A DNA stretch of 64,000 bases from Pectobacterium araliae (GCF_037076465.1 NZ_AP028908.1:2542001-2606000); one strand, 5' to 3'. Numbered from the stretch's first letter, positions 53,017-62,592 are shown. Notes: generated by a model from the sequence alone, not told the origin. Translations and numbers: made by a program.

Positions 53017-53871
53017 ATGTGTTTTACCTTTGATGCGTACCTGGTTGCCGGGTTTACCCCGGTCATCCTTAACGGACCTCTTGATACCGCCATCGAGCGT
53101 CCGAATGGCATGGAAGGCTATATCATCAACATTACCGTTAATGGTAAGGCCTGGGTTAAAACTGGCAAGGGAAAAATCCTCATTTGCGAGAAAAGTGATG
53201 TACTGATTTTTCCGCCTGGCGTGGCGCATCACTATGGCCGACATGAATCCAGCGACCGCTGGGAGCATTTTTGGATCTACTTTATTCCACGTCCCTACTG
53301 GGCTGACTGGTTGTGCTGGCAGACATCAGAAGGTGATATTGGAAAAATGACGCTGGGAAGCGATCATGAAGGCGAAACCATCAAAGGGTTATTTAACGAA
53401 ACCATTTCCTGGTTTTCCGAAAGCAATGCGCTGTCCGAAGCGATGGCGATGAATGTGCTGGAACGCATTATTCTTTCTTGTTATCGAATGCAGGCGGATA
53501 AACTGAATAAAACGCAGGATCCGAGAGTAAAGGAAATATGCCAGTATCTGGATAATCATTTATCTGAGGATGAAAGTCTTACTGCACTGGCGGCGCGAGT
53601 TTGTTTATCACCATCACGTTTATCACATTTATTTCGCCGCGACACAGGGAAAACCATAAGCGAATGGAAAGAAGAACAGCGGATTTATCGTGCAAAAAAT
53701 ATGCTGCAAAATACCATGCTGTCGGTGGCTGACATTGCATTATTAAATGGATATAACGACGCATTCTATTTTTCTCGAATTTTCCGGCGTCACAGCGGAA
53801 TATCGCCTAGCGGATATAGAAAAAATTACGCGAAACTTTCTGCTGTTGAAACGGTTTACTCTGGTGTGTAG
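53017..53871 (+). CDS. AraC-family regulator resembling the arabinose regulator
   Basis: A 284-residue regulator whose whole length resembles AraC. The N-terminal cupin has FDAYLVAGFTPVILNGPLD, IERPNGMEGYIINITVNGKA and FPPGVAHHYGRHESSDRWEHF, split over residues 5-90, in the order of E. coli AraC. The C-terminal double helix-turn-helix has CLSPSRLSHLFRRDTGKTIS and DAFYFSRIFRRHSGISPSGY. The N-terminal arm is shorter than in AraC (284 versus 292 residues). The gene starts 16 bases after the GH42 stop with AGGAGG before it. It probably senses a sugar released by the neighbouring hydrolase. Confidence 0.92.
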   Translation: MCFTFDAYLVAGFTPVILNGPLDTAIERPNGMEGYIINITVNGKAWVKTGKGKILICEKSDVLIFPPGVAHHYGRHESSDRWEHFWIYFIPRPYWADWLCWQTSEGDIGKMTLGSDHEGETIKGLFNETISWFSESNALSEAMAMNVLERIILSCYRMQADKLNKTQDPRVKEICQYLDNHLSEDESLTALAARVCLSPSRLSHLFRRDTGKTISEWKEEQRIYRAKNMLQNTMLSVADIALLNGYNDAFYFSRIFRRHSGISPSGYRKNYAKLSAVETVYSGV

Positions 53872-53891
53872 CCACCAGAGTATTTATTTTT
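53857..53891 (+). terminator. Terminator overlapping the end of the AraC-type gene
   Basis: A 10-bp perfect stem, TACTCTGGTG (53857-53866) with CACCAGAGTA (53873-53882), has the stop codon TAG in its six-base loop, and TTTATTTTT follows. Confidence 0.85.
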
Positions 53892-53916
53892 CATAAAAAT
53901 AAAAAACCAATCCTTG

Positions 53917-53929
53917 ATTGATAATCAAT
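53917..53929 (+). promoter_or_regulatory. Palindrome upstream of the GPH-type transporter gene
   Basis: ATTGAT-A-ATCAAT is a perfect 13-base dyad between the terminator at 53857 and the transporter start at 53965. It may be an operator or just AT-rich promoter sequence. Confidence 0.35.
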
Positions 53930-53964
53930 TATTCAGAAACAGGTCAATTAAAAGGCAAGAAAAT

Positions 53965-55269
53965 ATGAATAATGAAACCACGGTAAATGACGGTTGGTCT
54001 GCATCTGTTACTAATGAGCAACAACCTAAAGCCCCCGTATTATTAGGCTTCGCGGTGGGTATTGGCGCACTTTTATGGCTTGGACCATTTATGGGCATAA
54101 ACTCGGTACTCAATCCGGCTAAGTTAAGCAATATTATCGGACAAGGCGCAGAGGTAAATAATTTCCTTGCACTATTGGGAACACTGGGAGCAATTACGTC
54201 AACAATTACCACGATTATTATCGGTGCATTGTCTGATTTAACGCGATCGCGATGGGGGCGCAGAACACCGTGGATTCTTGTCGGCTCGGTATTAACGGCT
54301 GCGGTAATGATCGGGTTAGGAATGATCAATACCAAAGAACAACTCGGCACCTTTATTGCATTATGGTGTTTATTACAGACGTTTATCAACTTTGTTGTCG
54401 CGCCACTCCTTGCGGTGATCGCCGATCAAATCGCCCCCCGACACCGAGGTTTGATCTCCTCAATATATGCAGCCGGTTTTATTGTCGGGCAATACGGCGG
54501 TCCGGTGGTAGGCGGTTTTTTTCTCAGTGATGTTAATCCGCATCTGGTTAATACCGGTTATTATGTGCTGGCCTTAGCCATGTTACTTTCCGGGCCGATA
54601 GCGGCAATGATTATCAAAGAGAAATCCAGCCTTGATATGCCGCATCAAAAAATAAACAAAGAAAACTTTGTGCAGTATTTTGTTTTTCCTGTCAGAAATG
54701 CGCGTGACTTTTATCTCGCGCTCTTTGGTAAAATGCTTGTGACCATCACTATTACCGCCTTTAGTGTTTACCAACTGTTCTTTTTGACGAGCGGAATGGG
54801 GTTGAATAACTCGTCTGCCGGCCATTATATTTCACTCATGGGCATCGCGACTATGGTAACTGCGCTGATATTTGCCCCCATTGCCGGCCCGATATCTGAC
54901 CGACTACGCACCCGCAAAAAACCGGTTTTTATTGCCACACTATTAATTGCCCTCGGTACCGTTATTCCCTTTTTCTATGGGGAACCGGCGGCGATGATCT
55001 GGTACGGCGTCGTCGCGGGTATCGGTTCAGGGATCTTCTTCTCCGTCGATCAGGCACTCAATCTGGAAGTGTTGCCTAACCCTGAAAACTCCGCGAAAGA
55101 TCTTGGCATTCTGAATTTTGCCAATACCGGCGCGCAAATTCTTGGGCCTGTGCTGGGGGCGGTTCTGTTTAATCTCGTGGGGCAACACTATCTGCCTATC
55201 CTGCCCATTCTGGCCATTATTTCCCTGGCGGGAGGCTGCCTGGTAATGATGATTAAACAGGTAGGTTAA
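53965..55269 (+). CDS. GPH/MFS-type sugar transporter
   Basis: A 434-residue transporter with twelve hydrophobic helices. SDLTRSRWGRRTPWILVGS (about residues 92-110) is the loop typical of the glycoside-pentoside-hexuronide and SLC45-type sugar carriers, and the repeat SDRLRTRKKPVFIATLL marks the second half. It likely imports the oligosaccharide or glycoside cleaved by the GH42 enzyme. A frame opens at 53914, but ATG 53965 is the first ATG and gives a normal N-terminus. The terminator upstream suggests its own promoter. A hairpin at 55327 ends the transcript. Confidence 0.88.
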   Translation: MNNETTVNDGWSASVTNEQQPKAPVLLGFAVGIGALLWLGPFMGINSVLNPAKLSNIIGQGAEVNNFLALLGTLGAITSTITTIIIGALSDLTRSRWGRRTPWILVGSVLTAAVMIGLGMINTKEQLGTFIALWCLLQTFINFVVAPLLAVIADQIAPRHRGLISSIYAAGFIVGQYGGPVVGGFFLSDVNPHLVNTGYYVLALAMLLSGPIAAMIIKEKSSLDMPHQKINKENFVQYFVFPVRNARDFYLALFGKMLVTITITAFSVYQLFFLTSGMGLNNSSAGHYISLMGIATMVTALIFAPIAGPISDRLRTRKKPVFIATLLIALGTVIPFFYGEPAAMIWYGVVAGIGSGIFFSVDQALNLEVLPNPENSAKDLGILNFANTGAQILGPVLGAVLFNLVGQHYLPILPILAIISLAGGCLVMMIKQVG

Positions 55270-55326
55270 ACGCCTGTTCTCCTCCTCCATCATATACAAC
55301 AGTATCATGGCTGGTTTAACCGTTCG

Positions 55327-55350
55327 GTGTGGCGTGATCTTACGCCACAC
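55327..55350 (+). terminator. Hairpin after the GPH-type transporter gene
   Basis: GTGTGGCGT (55327-55335) pairs with ACGCCACAC (55342-55350). The stem is perfect, but no U-tract follows. Confidence 0.5.
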
Positions 55351-55407
55351 CCTGCCGGGAAACAGCATAACGTTGTTAGGAATAACGTTCGCGTTGTTCG
55401 CATCACA

Positions 55408-55975
55408 TCATGTTTTCTTCTTATCGATTACCGACTCAAAGGCATGTAAGCGTTTATAAATAGAAAGCAGCTCAACCATCGTTGACCATGAATGGATCAA
55501 TTATTGCGATGAATCACGAACACGTTCAAAAACATTGGTAATTTGTGTCATCAGACCCAGCGTCAACATTCCCGCGAGAATAGCCGGAAATAACAGAAAT
55601 AAGCTAAAAATACTATCCGCACGCAGGTAGAGAAATCTTGCGATATTAAAATAGGTGTAGTGGAAATACAGTCGAAAATAATTTTTCCTGACCGCAGTAA
55701 AAAGCTCGACTGTCGTTAACGGATCAACACGGCTAGCATAATCTTCAGCATACACCAATTCTTTACGATACGCGGCCTCGACCCGCTGGTTGTTAAATTC
55801 AAGACCAGGCAATTTAATGCCGACCAGAGCAATCAATCCGGTTCCCACCAGTGACTACATCGCAGCGACAATCACCAAACCATAAGGGACATCCCCCAAT
55901 ACGGGCAAGGTAGGAACATGTGAAGAAAGCGTGATCAAGACGGTAGGAAAAGCCACATAATAAAAAACCTACCAT
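55408..55975 (-). pseudogene. sbmA: sbmA (peptide antibiotic transporter) pseudogene
   Basis: The minus strand encodes the C-terminal half of SbmA, a proton-driven inner-membrane importer of microcins and antimicrobial peptides (406 residues in E. coli). One frame reads LITLSSHVPTLPVLGDVPYG, an in-frame TAG where Trp is expected, [38 protein letters not shown] and [24 protein letters not shown] then replaces a Tyr codon, and LIHSWSTMVELLSIYKRLHA follows to the TGA at 55408. The stops and the missing N-terminal half show it is dead. The longest piece, 55501-55848, has 115 codons. The left limit, near 55975, is approximate. Confidence 0.88.
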
Positions 55976-56229
55976 AAGCGTATAATCAGTATTCAGGCTA
56001 CGATGGTTGAAGAACCAGAGCCTGAAATCATTCCTGACATTTCACCCAAATCCTCTGTATTAACGTCCGAACAGGGAGTTCCCTAAGTTTTTGCAACCCC
56101 CGTGAGGTCAGTGGCAACCCCATAAGGATCGGATCGAGATACACAGAAGTACCACGGAAATGAGGTGTCCTCAAAAAAAGCGCATTTCCGTGTTGATCCT
56201 AAACGTGTGTTATTAAGACATTGCCCCTG

Positions 56230-58185
56230 TCAAGGCTTTGGCTCGCTGACAATCGCAGTATTTCCTTCTGCTTCGCCCGGCTCTTCATCCTGAAAGCGCC
56301 CCCCCAGATGTCGGGCCAGAAACCGCTCGGTGATCGCATTAAAAGCAATATTATTAGCTGGCCGAGAGAAACCATGCCCTTCATCAGGAAACAACGCGTA
56401 AGTCACCGGAATCGCACGTTCAACCAAAGCGGCGACCATTTGATCGGATTCTGCCTGCTTCACGCGGGGATCGTTAGCACCCTGTCCTATCAGCAGCGGT
56501 TTTTGAATACGATGGGCATGATTCAAAGGCGACTGAGACTGTAACAGATCGCGCCCCTGCTGCGTGCCAGGATCGCCAACGGAGCGGTACAACTGGGCGC
56601 GGAAAGATTCCCAATAATCGGGAATAGCATTTAGCAAGGTTTGCAAACTGGACGGCCCGACAATATCCACGCCGCACGCATAACGCTCAGCATGTTGAGT
56701 CATCGCCCACAGCGTGGCATACCCGCCATAGCTTCCTCCCATGATGGCAATACGTGCCGGATCGGCGATGCCCTGCGCGATTGCCCAGTCAACGCCGTCG
56801 CACAGGTCGTCATCCATCTTGCCGCCCCATTCCAGGTTCCCAGCATTAACGAAGCGTTTACCAAATCCCACAGAGCTGCGGAAGTTGACGGACAACACCG
56901 CATAACCACGGTTAGCCAACCACTGGTGATAGGTATTGAAACCATAGCCATCGCGCGCCCACGGCCCGCCATGTACCAGCAGAACCAATGGCACGGGTTT
57001 AAGGCTGCGTAACGGCGTTTCAGGATCGTCAACCTCAACCGGCAATGTCAGGTAGCTCACCATACTCAGCCCGTCACGAGTCTGTATGACCGTATGCTGC
57101 ATACGCGCCAATCGCGCTTCGGCCAGTTCAGGTCGGCTCAGGTAAATGCGCTCAATACGGCCTTCATTGCGATCGTACAGGTTGGCGATACCCGGCGTTC
57201 GGTCGTCACCGAACCCGACAATCCAGTAGCGGTCGTCCTCGCTGCGGCTGCTAACGCCCCATGTGCCTGGGAATTGCCGATCAAGGAACTCGATGTCAGG
57301 GCGGATACTGTCGTCGACGATCAGGTAATCGGTTCTCTCATAAGTGGCACTACAGTACAGCGGGCGATGGCTATCCTGATCGATAAAAACACCACCGATG
57401 TCTGCCTGCAAGTGCTCAGCAAGCAGCGTGGGTTCGAGATCGTCTGCGTTATTCACATCGAACGGCAGCGAAACCAATGCCGCTTTGTCCCTTCCGCGGC
57501 TGTCGAGCAGATACAAAATATCCCCATCAGCCCCCAAATGGCTCACATACGTGGTTCGGCTGTCTTCTGCCGACACCTTCAGCCAGGGAAGCCACTGCCC
57601 GTCTTTCCACTTCAGGTACTGTGTACTACCATCCCGTTGAGCCTGAACCGCCAACCGCACTTCAAGGTTTGCATCAACGATAAAACTGCTGAACCCTGGG
57701 TTTTCCAACACCACCGTCAGCACACCGCTCTTCAGATCAAGCCGATACAGATCGGCGTAACGTGGATCACGCTGATTGAGGGACACCAGAACCGTGCCGC
57801 GCAGATCCTCCCGTTTGCTCGTCGCGGTAAGCAACCCGCGCGAACCAGGATAAGGCGTGAGATCGCGCGGTTCGCTGCCGTCCAACGTAATCGCGTAAAG
57901 ATGGTGGTTCTCATCGCCCTTGTTATCCTGGTTGTAAAGCAGATGTACGCCATCCCGCGCCCAGGCGTAAGACTGAATGCCCCGATAGCGATCGTGGGTG
58001 AGGGGTCTGGCGTCTTCAAGGTTTTCCCTTGGTGCAATCCACAGGTTCATGACGCCGTCCACCGGCGCAACCCACCCCAGATACTGTCCGTCGGGGCTAA
58101 TGCTCGCATTCATTTTTTGCGGGTTGCCAAATAGCAAGGTACGTGGCAACAAGGGAACGTCAGAGCAGGCGCTAAAGCTCGTCAT
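56230..58185 (-). CDS. S9-family (prolyl oligopeptidase-like) peptidase
   Basis: A 651-residue serine peptidase of the alpha/beta-hydrolase S9 type. There is no signal peptide, so it should be cytoplasmic. A beta-propeller (about residues 15-370) precedes the catalytic domain. The nucleophile lies in MGGSYGGYATLW (about residue 480), the Asp in GANDPRVKQAES (about 568) and the His in PDEGHGFSRP (about 602). S9 enzymes cleave small peptides; lasso-peptide isopeptidases belong to this fold. Its ATG overlaps the transporter stop by four bases (ATGA), so the peptidase and the ABC transporter are co-expressed. Confidence 0.9.
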   Translation of the reverse strand: MTSFSACSDVPLLPRTLLFGNPQKMNASISPDGQYLGWVAPVDGVMNLWIAPRENLEDARPLTHDRYRGIQSYAWARDGVHLLYNQDNKGDENHHLYAITLDGSEPRDLTPYPGSRGLLTATSKREDLRGTVLVSLNQRDPRYADLYRLDLKSGVLTVVLENPGFSSFIVDANLEVRLAVQAQRDGSTQYLKWKDGQWLPWLKVSAEDSRTTYVSHLGADGDILYLLDSRGRDKAALVSLPFDVNNADDLEPTLLAEHLQADIGGVFIDQDSHRPLYCSATYERTDYLIVDDSIRPDIEFLDRQFPGTWGVSSRSEDDRYWIVGFGDDRTPGIANLYDRNEGRIERIYLSRPELAEARLARMQHTVIQTRDGLSMVSYLTLPVEVDDPETPLRSLKPVPLVLLVHGGPWARDGYGFNTYHQWLANRGYAVLSVNFRSSVGFGKRFVNAGNLEWGGKMDDDLCDGVDWAIAQGIADPARIAIMGGSYGGYATLWAMTQHAERYACGVDIVGPSSLQTLLNAIPDYWESFRAQLYRSVGDPGTQQGRDLLQSQSPLNHAHRIQKPLLIGQGANDPRVKQAESDQMVAALVERAIPVTYALFPDEGHGFSRPANNIAFNAITERFLARHLGGRFQDEEPGEAEGNTAIVSEPKP

Positions 58186-59987
58186 TTATTTTCTCCATTG
58201 ATTATCTCAGGATGATTAGGGTCAAAGGGGTAGCGTGTTTGGGACGAAACCGTAACGTCAGGCTGAACCGTGCTGATTTCTTCCGTCTCTTCGGCAGGAG
58301 CCAACACCAGTGACCGAGAGTGAAAAACTTGCAGTGAAGCGTGGTGCGCCACACTGACCAACGTACACTCAGGCAGGCGTTGTAGCAGCATGTCATAGAG
58401 GTGTCGCTCGGTTTCAGGATCGAGCGCGCTGGTCGCCTCGTCCAGAAATAACATATCCGGCCGCTGCAACATCACCCTGGCAAAACCAAGGCGCTGTTGC
58501 TCGCCCATCGATAGGCGATTGGACCAGTTAGTCACTTCGTGCAAACTGCCCTGCAAACTGGGAAGACGACATTCCCTGAGCGCTATCACGCAGGCATCGT
58601 CCGTAAAGGCATCCTCAGCGGAGGGATAGCACAATGCCGCCTTCAGTGAACCGATGGGGATATAGCTGCGCTGCGGCAGGAACAGTCGACTTGCGTCGGC
58701 GGGGATGCGGATCGTACCTGCGCCGTGCGGCCATAAACCGGCAATGGTGCGCAACAGCGTACTTTTCCCGACCCCAGAACGGCCGCTAATGATTAAGCGC
58801 TCACGCGGTGCGATGCTGAACGTGCCGATATCAGTCAGCCGCTTGCCATCGGGCAGATTCAGCGACACGCCCTCCCCTCGCATATCGGTAGCCTGATGCC
58901 CGACGACCTTGATGCCTTCCGCCGGCGGGTTATCGATAGCGCGATCGAGCAGAGATAAGCGCAACGCTGCGGCACGCCAGGTGGCAATCGTCGTATAGTT
59001 AGCGGCGAACCAGGACAGCGCGACAGCCGTTTGCATCCAGGCGGCATTGGTGGCCATCATGGTGCCCAGATCGGTATGCCCTGCAAACAAATTTGGTGCC
59101 ATCAGCAGCATAGGCAATAAGCTCATCAACCTGCTGTTAAGGCCAGAGGTAAAACTGACCTGCGCATTCACAATGAACTGGTGCTTGCACACCAGCCAGA
59201 TCGCACCGAAGCGATTGAACAGCCGGTTTTTCTCAACGCGTTCGCCATGATACATGGCAATCTGCTCGGAATGGACGCGAATTTGCATCAGCGCATAGCG
59301 TAAATCGGCTTCCGCCGCTTCACGACGGACATTGAGCTTCAGCAAGCGTTTACCGGCAAAATGCGTCATGCCGATGTCAAAAAGCGCATAGGCCACCGCC
59401 ACCCAAAACATATAACCGGGAATATGAATCGGAACCCCAAACCATTCAGTATCGAGGTTGCCACCTTTGGTCCACGTCAGATAGCCGAAAGATCCCAGAG
59501 ACACCATCGTCGTAATAAAGCGAACGGTCAGCCCCATAGTGAGATCGATAAGCGTCGAGGTATCTTCGCTGATCCGCTGATCCGGGTTATCACCAATATC
59601 ATCCCGCTCTATGCGGTAATAAGCCTTGCGTGACAGCCAGTGCGACATCATGTGTTTGGTCACACCACGCCGCCAGCGCAGTTGCAGCCAGGCATCGAGA
59701 AAATCCTTCAACGTCAGCAGCAGCAGCGTCACCGCCATCAACGACAGTAATACCGGGATCGCCAGCCAAAAATCGTCGGCTTTCCCCTGTTGCAGGTAGT
59801 TGAAAAAATCGCCATACCAGTCGTTATATTTCACAGACAAGGCGGTTTGCACTAACCCCAGTCCCAGCACACCCACGGCCAGCGCGATACCATAATTTCG
59901 GTCGCTCGTTGCCCAGTAAGACGCTAATAACCGAAATGTCGAATGAGACGAACAAAAGGAGGAAACACGCCGGACAAACTTGAACAT
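58182..59987 (-). CDS. ABC transporter with fused SbmA/YddA-like membrane domain
   Basis: A 601-residue half-transporter. The membrane domain (residues 1-340) belongs to the SbmA/BacA-like ABC group (YddA, Rv1819c): SDRNYGIALAVGVLGLGLVQ, YNDWYGDFFNYLQQ, DAWLQLRWRRGVTKHMMSHW and NPDQRISEDTSTLIDL. The ATPase has Walker A SGRSGVGKST (about 405), signature LSMGEQQRL (about 494) and Walker B MLFLDEATSALD (about 512). Family members carry peptides, bleomycin or cobalamin inward. It overlaps the S9 peptidase gene and is divergent from the TonB receptor. A dead sbmA lies near by. Confidence 0.9.
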   Translation of the reverse strand: MFKFVRRVSSFCSSHSTFRLLASYWATSDRNYGIALAVGVLGLGLVQTALSVKYNDWYGDFFNYLQQGKADDFWLAIPVLLSLMAVTLLLLTLKDFLDAWLQLRWRRGVTKHMMSHWLSRKAYYRIERDDIGDNPDQRISEDTSTLIDLTMGLTVRFITTMVSLGSFGYLTWTKGGNLDTEWFGVPIHIPGYMFWVAVAYALFDIGMTHFAGKRLLKLNVRREAAEADLRYALMQIRVHSEQIAMYHGERVEKNRLFNRFGAIWLVCKHQFIVNAQVSFTSGLNSRLMSLLPMLLMAPNLFAGHTDLGTMMATNAAWMQTAVALSWFAANYTTIATWRAAALRLSLLDRAIDNPPAEGIKVVGHQATDMRGEGVSLNLPDGKRLTDIGTFSIAPRERLIISGRSGVGKSTLLRTIAGLWPHGAGTIRIPADASRLFLPQRSYIPIGSLKAALCYPSAEDAFTDDACVIALRECRLPSLQGSLHEVTNWSNRLSMGEQQRLGFARVMLQRPDMLFLDEATSALDPETERHLYDMLLQRLPECTLVSVAHHASLQVFHSRSLVLAPAEETEEISTVQPDVTVSSQTRYPFDPNHPEIINGENK

Positions 59988-60037
59988 TCACTCTTTTCCT
60001 GTACAGAACACAACGCGCTTCAATAGCGCCACTATCG

Positions 60038-60120
60038 GGTATGAGCAACAATGATGAAAAAGTGACAGTGGATAAGCCGAAAAAAAACAGTGTCACTTTT
60101 TAAAACTGATTGCTCATACC
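60038..60120. promoter_or_regulatory. 83-nt nested inverted repeat between the divergent arms
   Basis: The outer dyad is GGTATGAGCAA (60038-60048) with TTGCTCATACC (60110-60120). The inner dyad is AAAAAGTGACA (60057-60067) with TGTCACTTTTT (60091-60101). Both are 11-bp perfect; eight unpaired bases lie on each side between them, and the central loop has 23 bases. A 20-codon frame with ATG at 60041 runs inside it. It could be an operator, an RNA control element or a decayed repeat. Confidence 0.8.
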
Positions 60121-60177
60121 ATCTGAAGCCTGATGCAAAGGGGCTAACTAATAACATTTTTGGTAAGGGACATTGGA

Positions 60178-62514
60178 ATGATGATGAACAAACACAGGCT
60201 AAAAACTGTGCCGAAGGTGGTGGCGGTACTCATTGCACTGTTATCTCCTATTGGTACTTATGCCGCTACTGGCGACATTTACACCTATTCACTGGCCAAG
60301 GCGCCCTTGGCAGAAACGTTGTTGTCGATCGCTCGGCAAAGCAGGGAAAACATTTCATTCGAACCGGATTTGGTTAAAGGCTACACCTCGCGTTCGGTTC
60401 AGGGGCCGTTGACCGTGGAACAGGCGATCGCCATCGTGCTGGAAGGAACCGATCTCCAATTTACCCGGACAAACAATGGAACGCTGACGATCATCCGTAA
60501 ACCGGTGCTGCCCGCTAAGGTGGAAGAAAGCCAGTTGCCGCCGATAGAGGTCAGAGCACGACAGGAGCGGGGCTATGCAGCAGATAGCGCCAGCACGGCG
60601 ACGCGGGGGATTGATACACCGATACTCGAGCTTTCCAAATCGGTCAGCACCGTTTCCGCTGAGTTAATCAAAGACCAGCAATCCCCCTCGGTTCTGGATG
60701 CATTACAGAATGTCAGCGGTGTGACGACCAGCCAGGCGACAGTTGGTCCGAGTTCTTCTGTCAGAATCCGCGGATTTGATGCTTACAACGACGTCATAAC
60801 CGATGGTTTGCAATCAAGCGGTGGCAGGTTTGCATTAAATACCCCATTGATTGGTATAGATAAAATAGAGGTGGTAAAAGGGCCTGAAGCGGTGATCGGC
60901 GGCGGTGCCGGGAAATTCGGCGGGGTGATTAATCTGGTGAGTAAGAAACCTCAGGCGACAGCGTGGCGAGAGTTATCAACGGTTGTTGATTCGTCAGGCA
61001 AAACCTCTCTTGGCCTGGATTTAACCGGGGCGCTGACGGAGGATGAGAAACTGCGTGGGAGAATCATCGGCCTGACCGAGAATCATGGCGATACTGATCG
61101 AGACTGGGATGGAGGGAAAAATAAATATTTGGCACCTTCACTGGCGTGGAAAGATACGGTTAACGATCTTTTAATTGGCGCCGAGCTGCAAAATGAAACC
61201 CGGCCTTTCGGGAATTACGCATATACGCCGTCGAATAGTCTTAATGATCTGGTCACGGTGCCTCATGCCAAAGATGATGGTTTTGATTACAAATCGCGCC
61301 GTTATTATATTAATTATAAACGTTATTTTAGCCAGGATTGGGAGTTTACTACACAGGCACAGTATGCATCCTATCTATCGGAAATGAATGCCTGGTTAGC
61401 TTCGCCTAATCCGCTTAATAGCCCAACGAGTATATTTGCCCAAGCAAACCAAAATGGTTTGAATTATCGTTCAAAAAGCTTTTCAACTTCACTGGGAAAA
61501 TATGTTGAGCTGGGAGCGACTACGCATAATTTATTACTGGGTTTCGATTTTATTGATAGCGAAAGCCGTCAGGATATCAGAGGCGTTTTTAATGACGCTT
61601 CAACACCCTTCTTATTATTACCGGTAGGTCAGAACATCATATTGCCTTCAGTAAAAAGTTTACCTTACGGTATTGATTACCTTTCCGACTCTCGTAGCCG
61701 TACGATAGAAAATAGCTATTATTTTCAGGATCAGTTCTCTATCGCAGATGATTGGCATTTTCTTCTGTCAGCTCGCCGGATAACCTATCGCCCAGTCGGA
61801 GACTCAACGATTGAATCATTAACTAAGTGGTTATACGGCGGGGGTATCGTTTATCAACTGACACCCGCTTTTTCCACCTATGCCAGCTATTCCGAAGGTG
61901 TAACCAATTCATTTCAATATGCCACTCGAGATGGCTCTGGTTTGCCGCCCACCCAGGCAAAGCAGTACGAGATCGGTACTAAATATGGGCTAGACAACGC
62001 TAAGGTTGTTTTAACCACGGCATTGTATCGTCTTGAAAAGAAAAATGTTCCCAAGCAAGATCCGCTTGATCCGAACTTCTACTTTGCATCATCGGGGCAA
62101 GTTAGTCGTGGGTTGGAGGTCGAACTGAAAGGTAAACCCACTGACAAGTTAAATGTCAGCCTTACTTATAACAATATCTTGGCTGAGGACGATGATGGCC
62201 TTCGGATTGGAGACGAACCCCGTCACCATGCCAACCTGTGGACAACTTATCACTTAACTGACAATTGGAGCGTTGGCGGCGGTATTGATGCCAGAAGCAA
62301 AACCTCCTACAGCAGCCAAAGTATTGGCGAATTTAAATTTCCCGGTCAAACGCGGCTAGATGCGATGGTGCGTTATGAGGCTCGCCAATGGTCTGCCACA
62401 TTGGGGGTACGCAACCTGACGAACCGCGATTTGTATGATGGCGGCTCCAGCCCGTATTACCTCTATCAAGAACCGGAACGGACCTTTACCCTGAGCGGTT
62501 CGATGAAATTCTAA
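60178..62514 (+). CDS. TonB-dependent receptor with STN domain
   Basis: A 778-residue outer-membrane receptor. The signal peptide ends at about ...GTYA|ATG. A secretin/TonB short N-terminal domain follows (AKAPLAETLLSIARQSRENI to about residue 100). The plug starts near SVSTVSAELIKDQQSPSVLD, with IRGFDAYNDVITDGLQSSGG, and the 22-strand barrel ends at FTLSGSMKF with a terminal Phe. STN receptors often signal through FecR/FecI pairs, but none is in the window and no Fur box is evident. ATG 60178 follows AAGGGA. The ligand is unknown: a siderophore by family, perhaps a peptide by context. Confidence 0.92.
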   Translation: MMMNKHRLKTVPKVVAVLIALLSPIGTYAATGDIYTYSLAKAPLAETLLSIARQSRENISFEPDLVKGYTSRSVQGPLTVEQAIAIVLEGTDLQFTRTNNGTLTIIRKPVLPAKVEESQLPPIEVRARQERGYAADSASTATRGIDTPILELSKSVSTVSAELIKDQQSPSVLDALQNVSGVTTSQATVGPSSSVRIRGFDAYNDVITDGLQSSGGRFALNTPLIGIDKIEVVKGPEAVIGGGAGKFGGVINLVSKKPQATAWRELSTVVDSSGKTSLGLDLTGALTEDEKLRGRIIGLTENHGDTDRDWDGGKNKYLAPSLAWKDTVNDLLIGAELQNETRPFGNYAYTPSNSLNDLVTVPHAKDDGFDYKSRRYYINYKRYFSQDWEFTTQAQYASYLSEMNAWLASPNPLNSPTSIFAQANQNGLNYRSKSFSTSLGKYVELGATTHNLLLGFDFIDSESRQDIRGVFNDASTPFLLLPVGQNIILPSVKSLPYGIDYLSDSRSRTIENSYYFQDQFSIADDWHFLLSARRITYRPVGDSTIESLTKWLYGGGIVYQLTPAFSTYASYSEGVTNSFQYATRDGSGLPPTQAKQYEIGTKYGLDNAKVVLTTALYRLEKKNVPKQDPLDPNFYFASSGQVSRGLEVELKGKPTDKLNVSLTYNNILAEDDDGLRIGDEPRHHANLWTTYHLTDNWSVGGGIDARSKTSYSSQSIGEFKFPGQTRLDAMVRYEARQWSATLGVRNLTNRDLYDGGSSPYYLYQEPERTFTLSGSMKF

Positions 62515-62592
62515 AAGAACCGAACAACGAGCCGCTTCGTCAGAATTGATCAGGTGAAAGCGGCAACAACTGAAGAAATAATAAGGAAAGCG

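Noticed and set aside
57094..58134. A 346-codon open frame on the plus strand
   Set aside because: It lies antisense within the S9 peptidase gene, has no ribosome-binding site and no family-like pattern; long antisense frames are common in GC-rich third-position genes.
60041..60103. A 20-codon frame as a lasso-peptide or microcin precursor
   Set aside because: It has no leader/core pattern, is lysine-rich and is explained by the inverted repeats it overlaps; no maturation genes are near.
60001..60177. A Fur box before the TonB receptor
   Set aside because: No GATAATGATAATCATTATC-like 19-mer could be found; only loose AT-rich matches.
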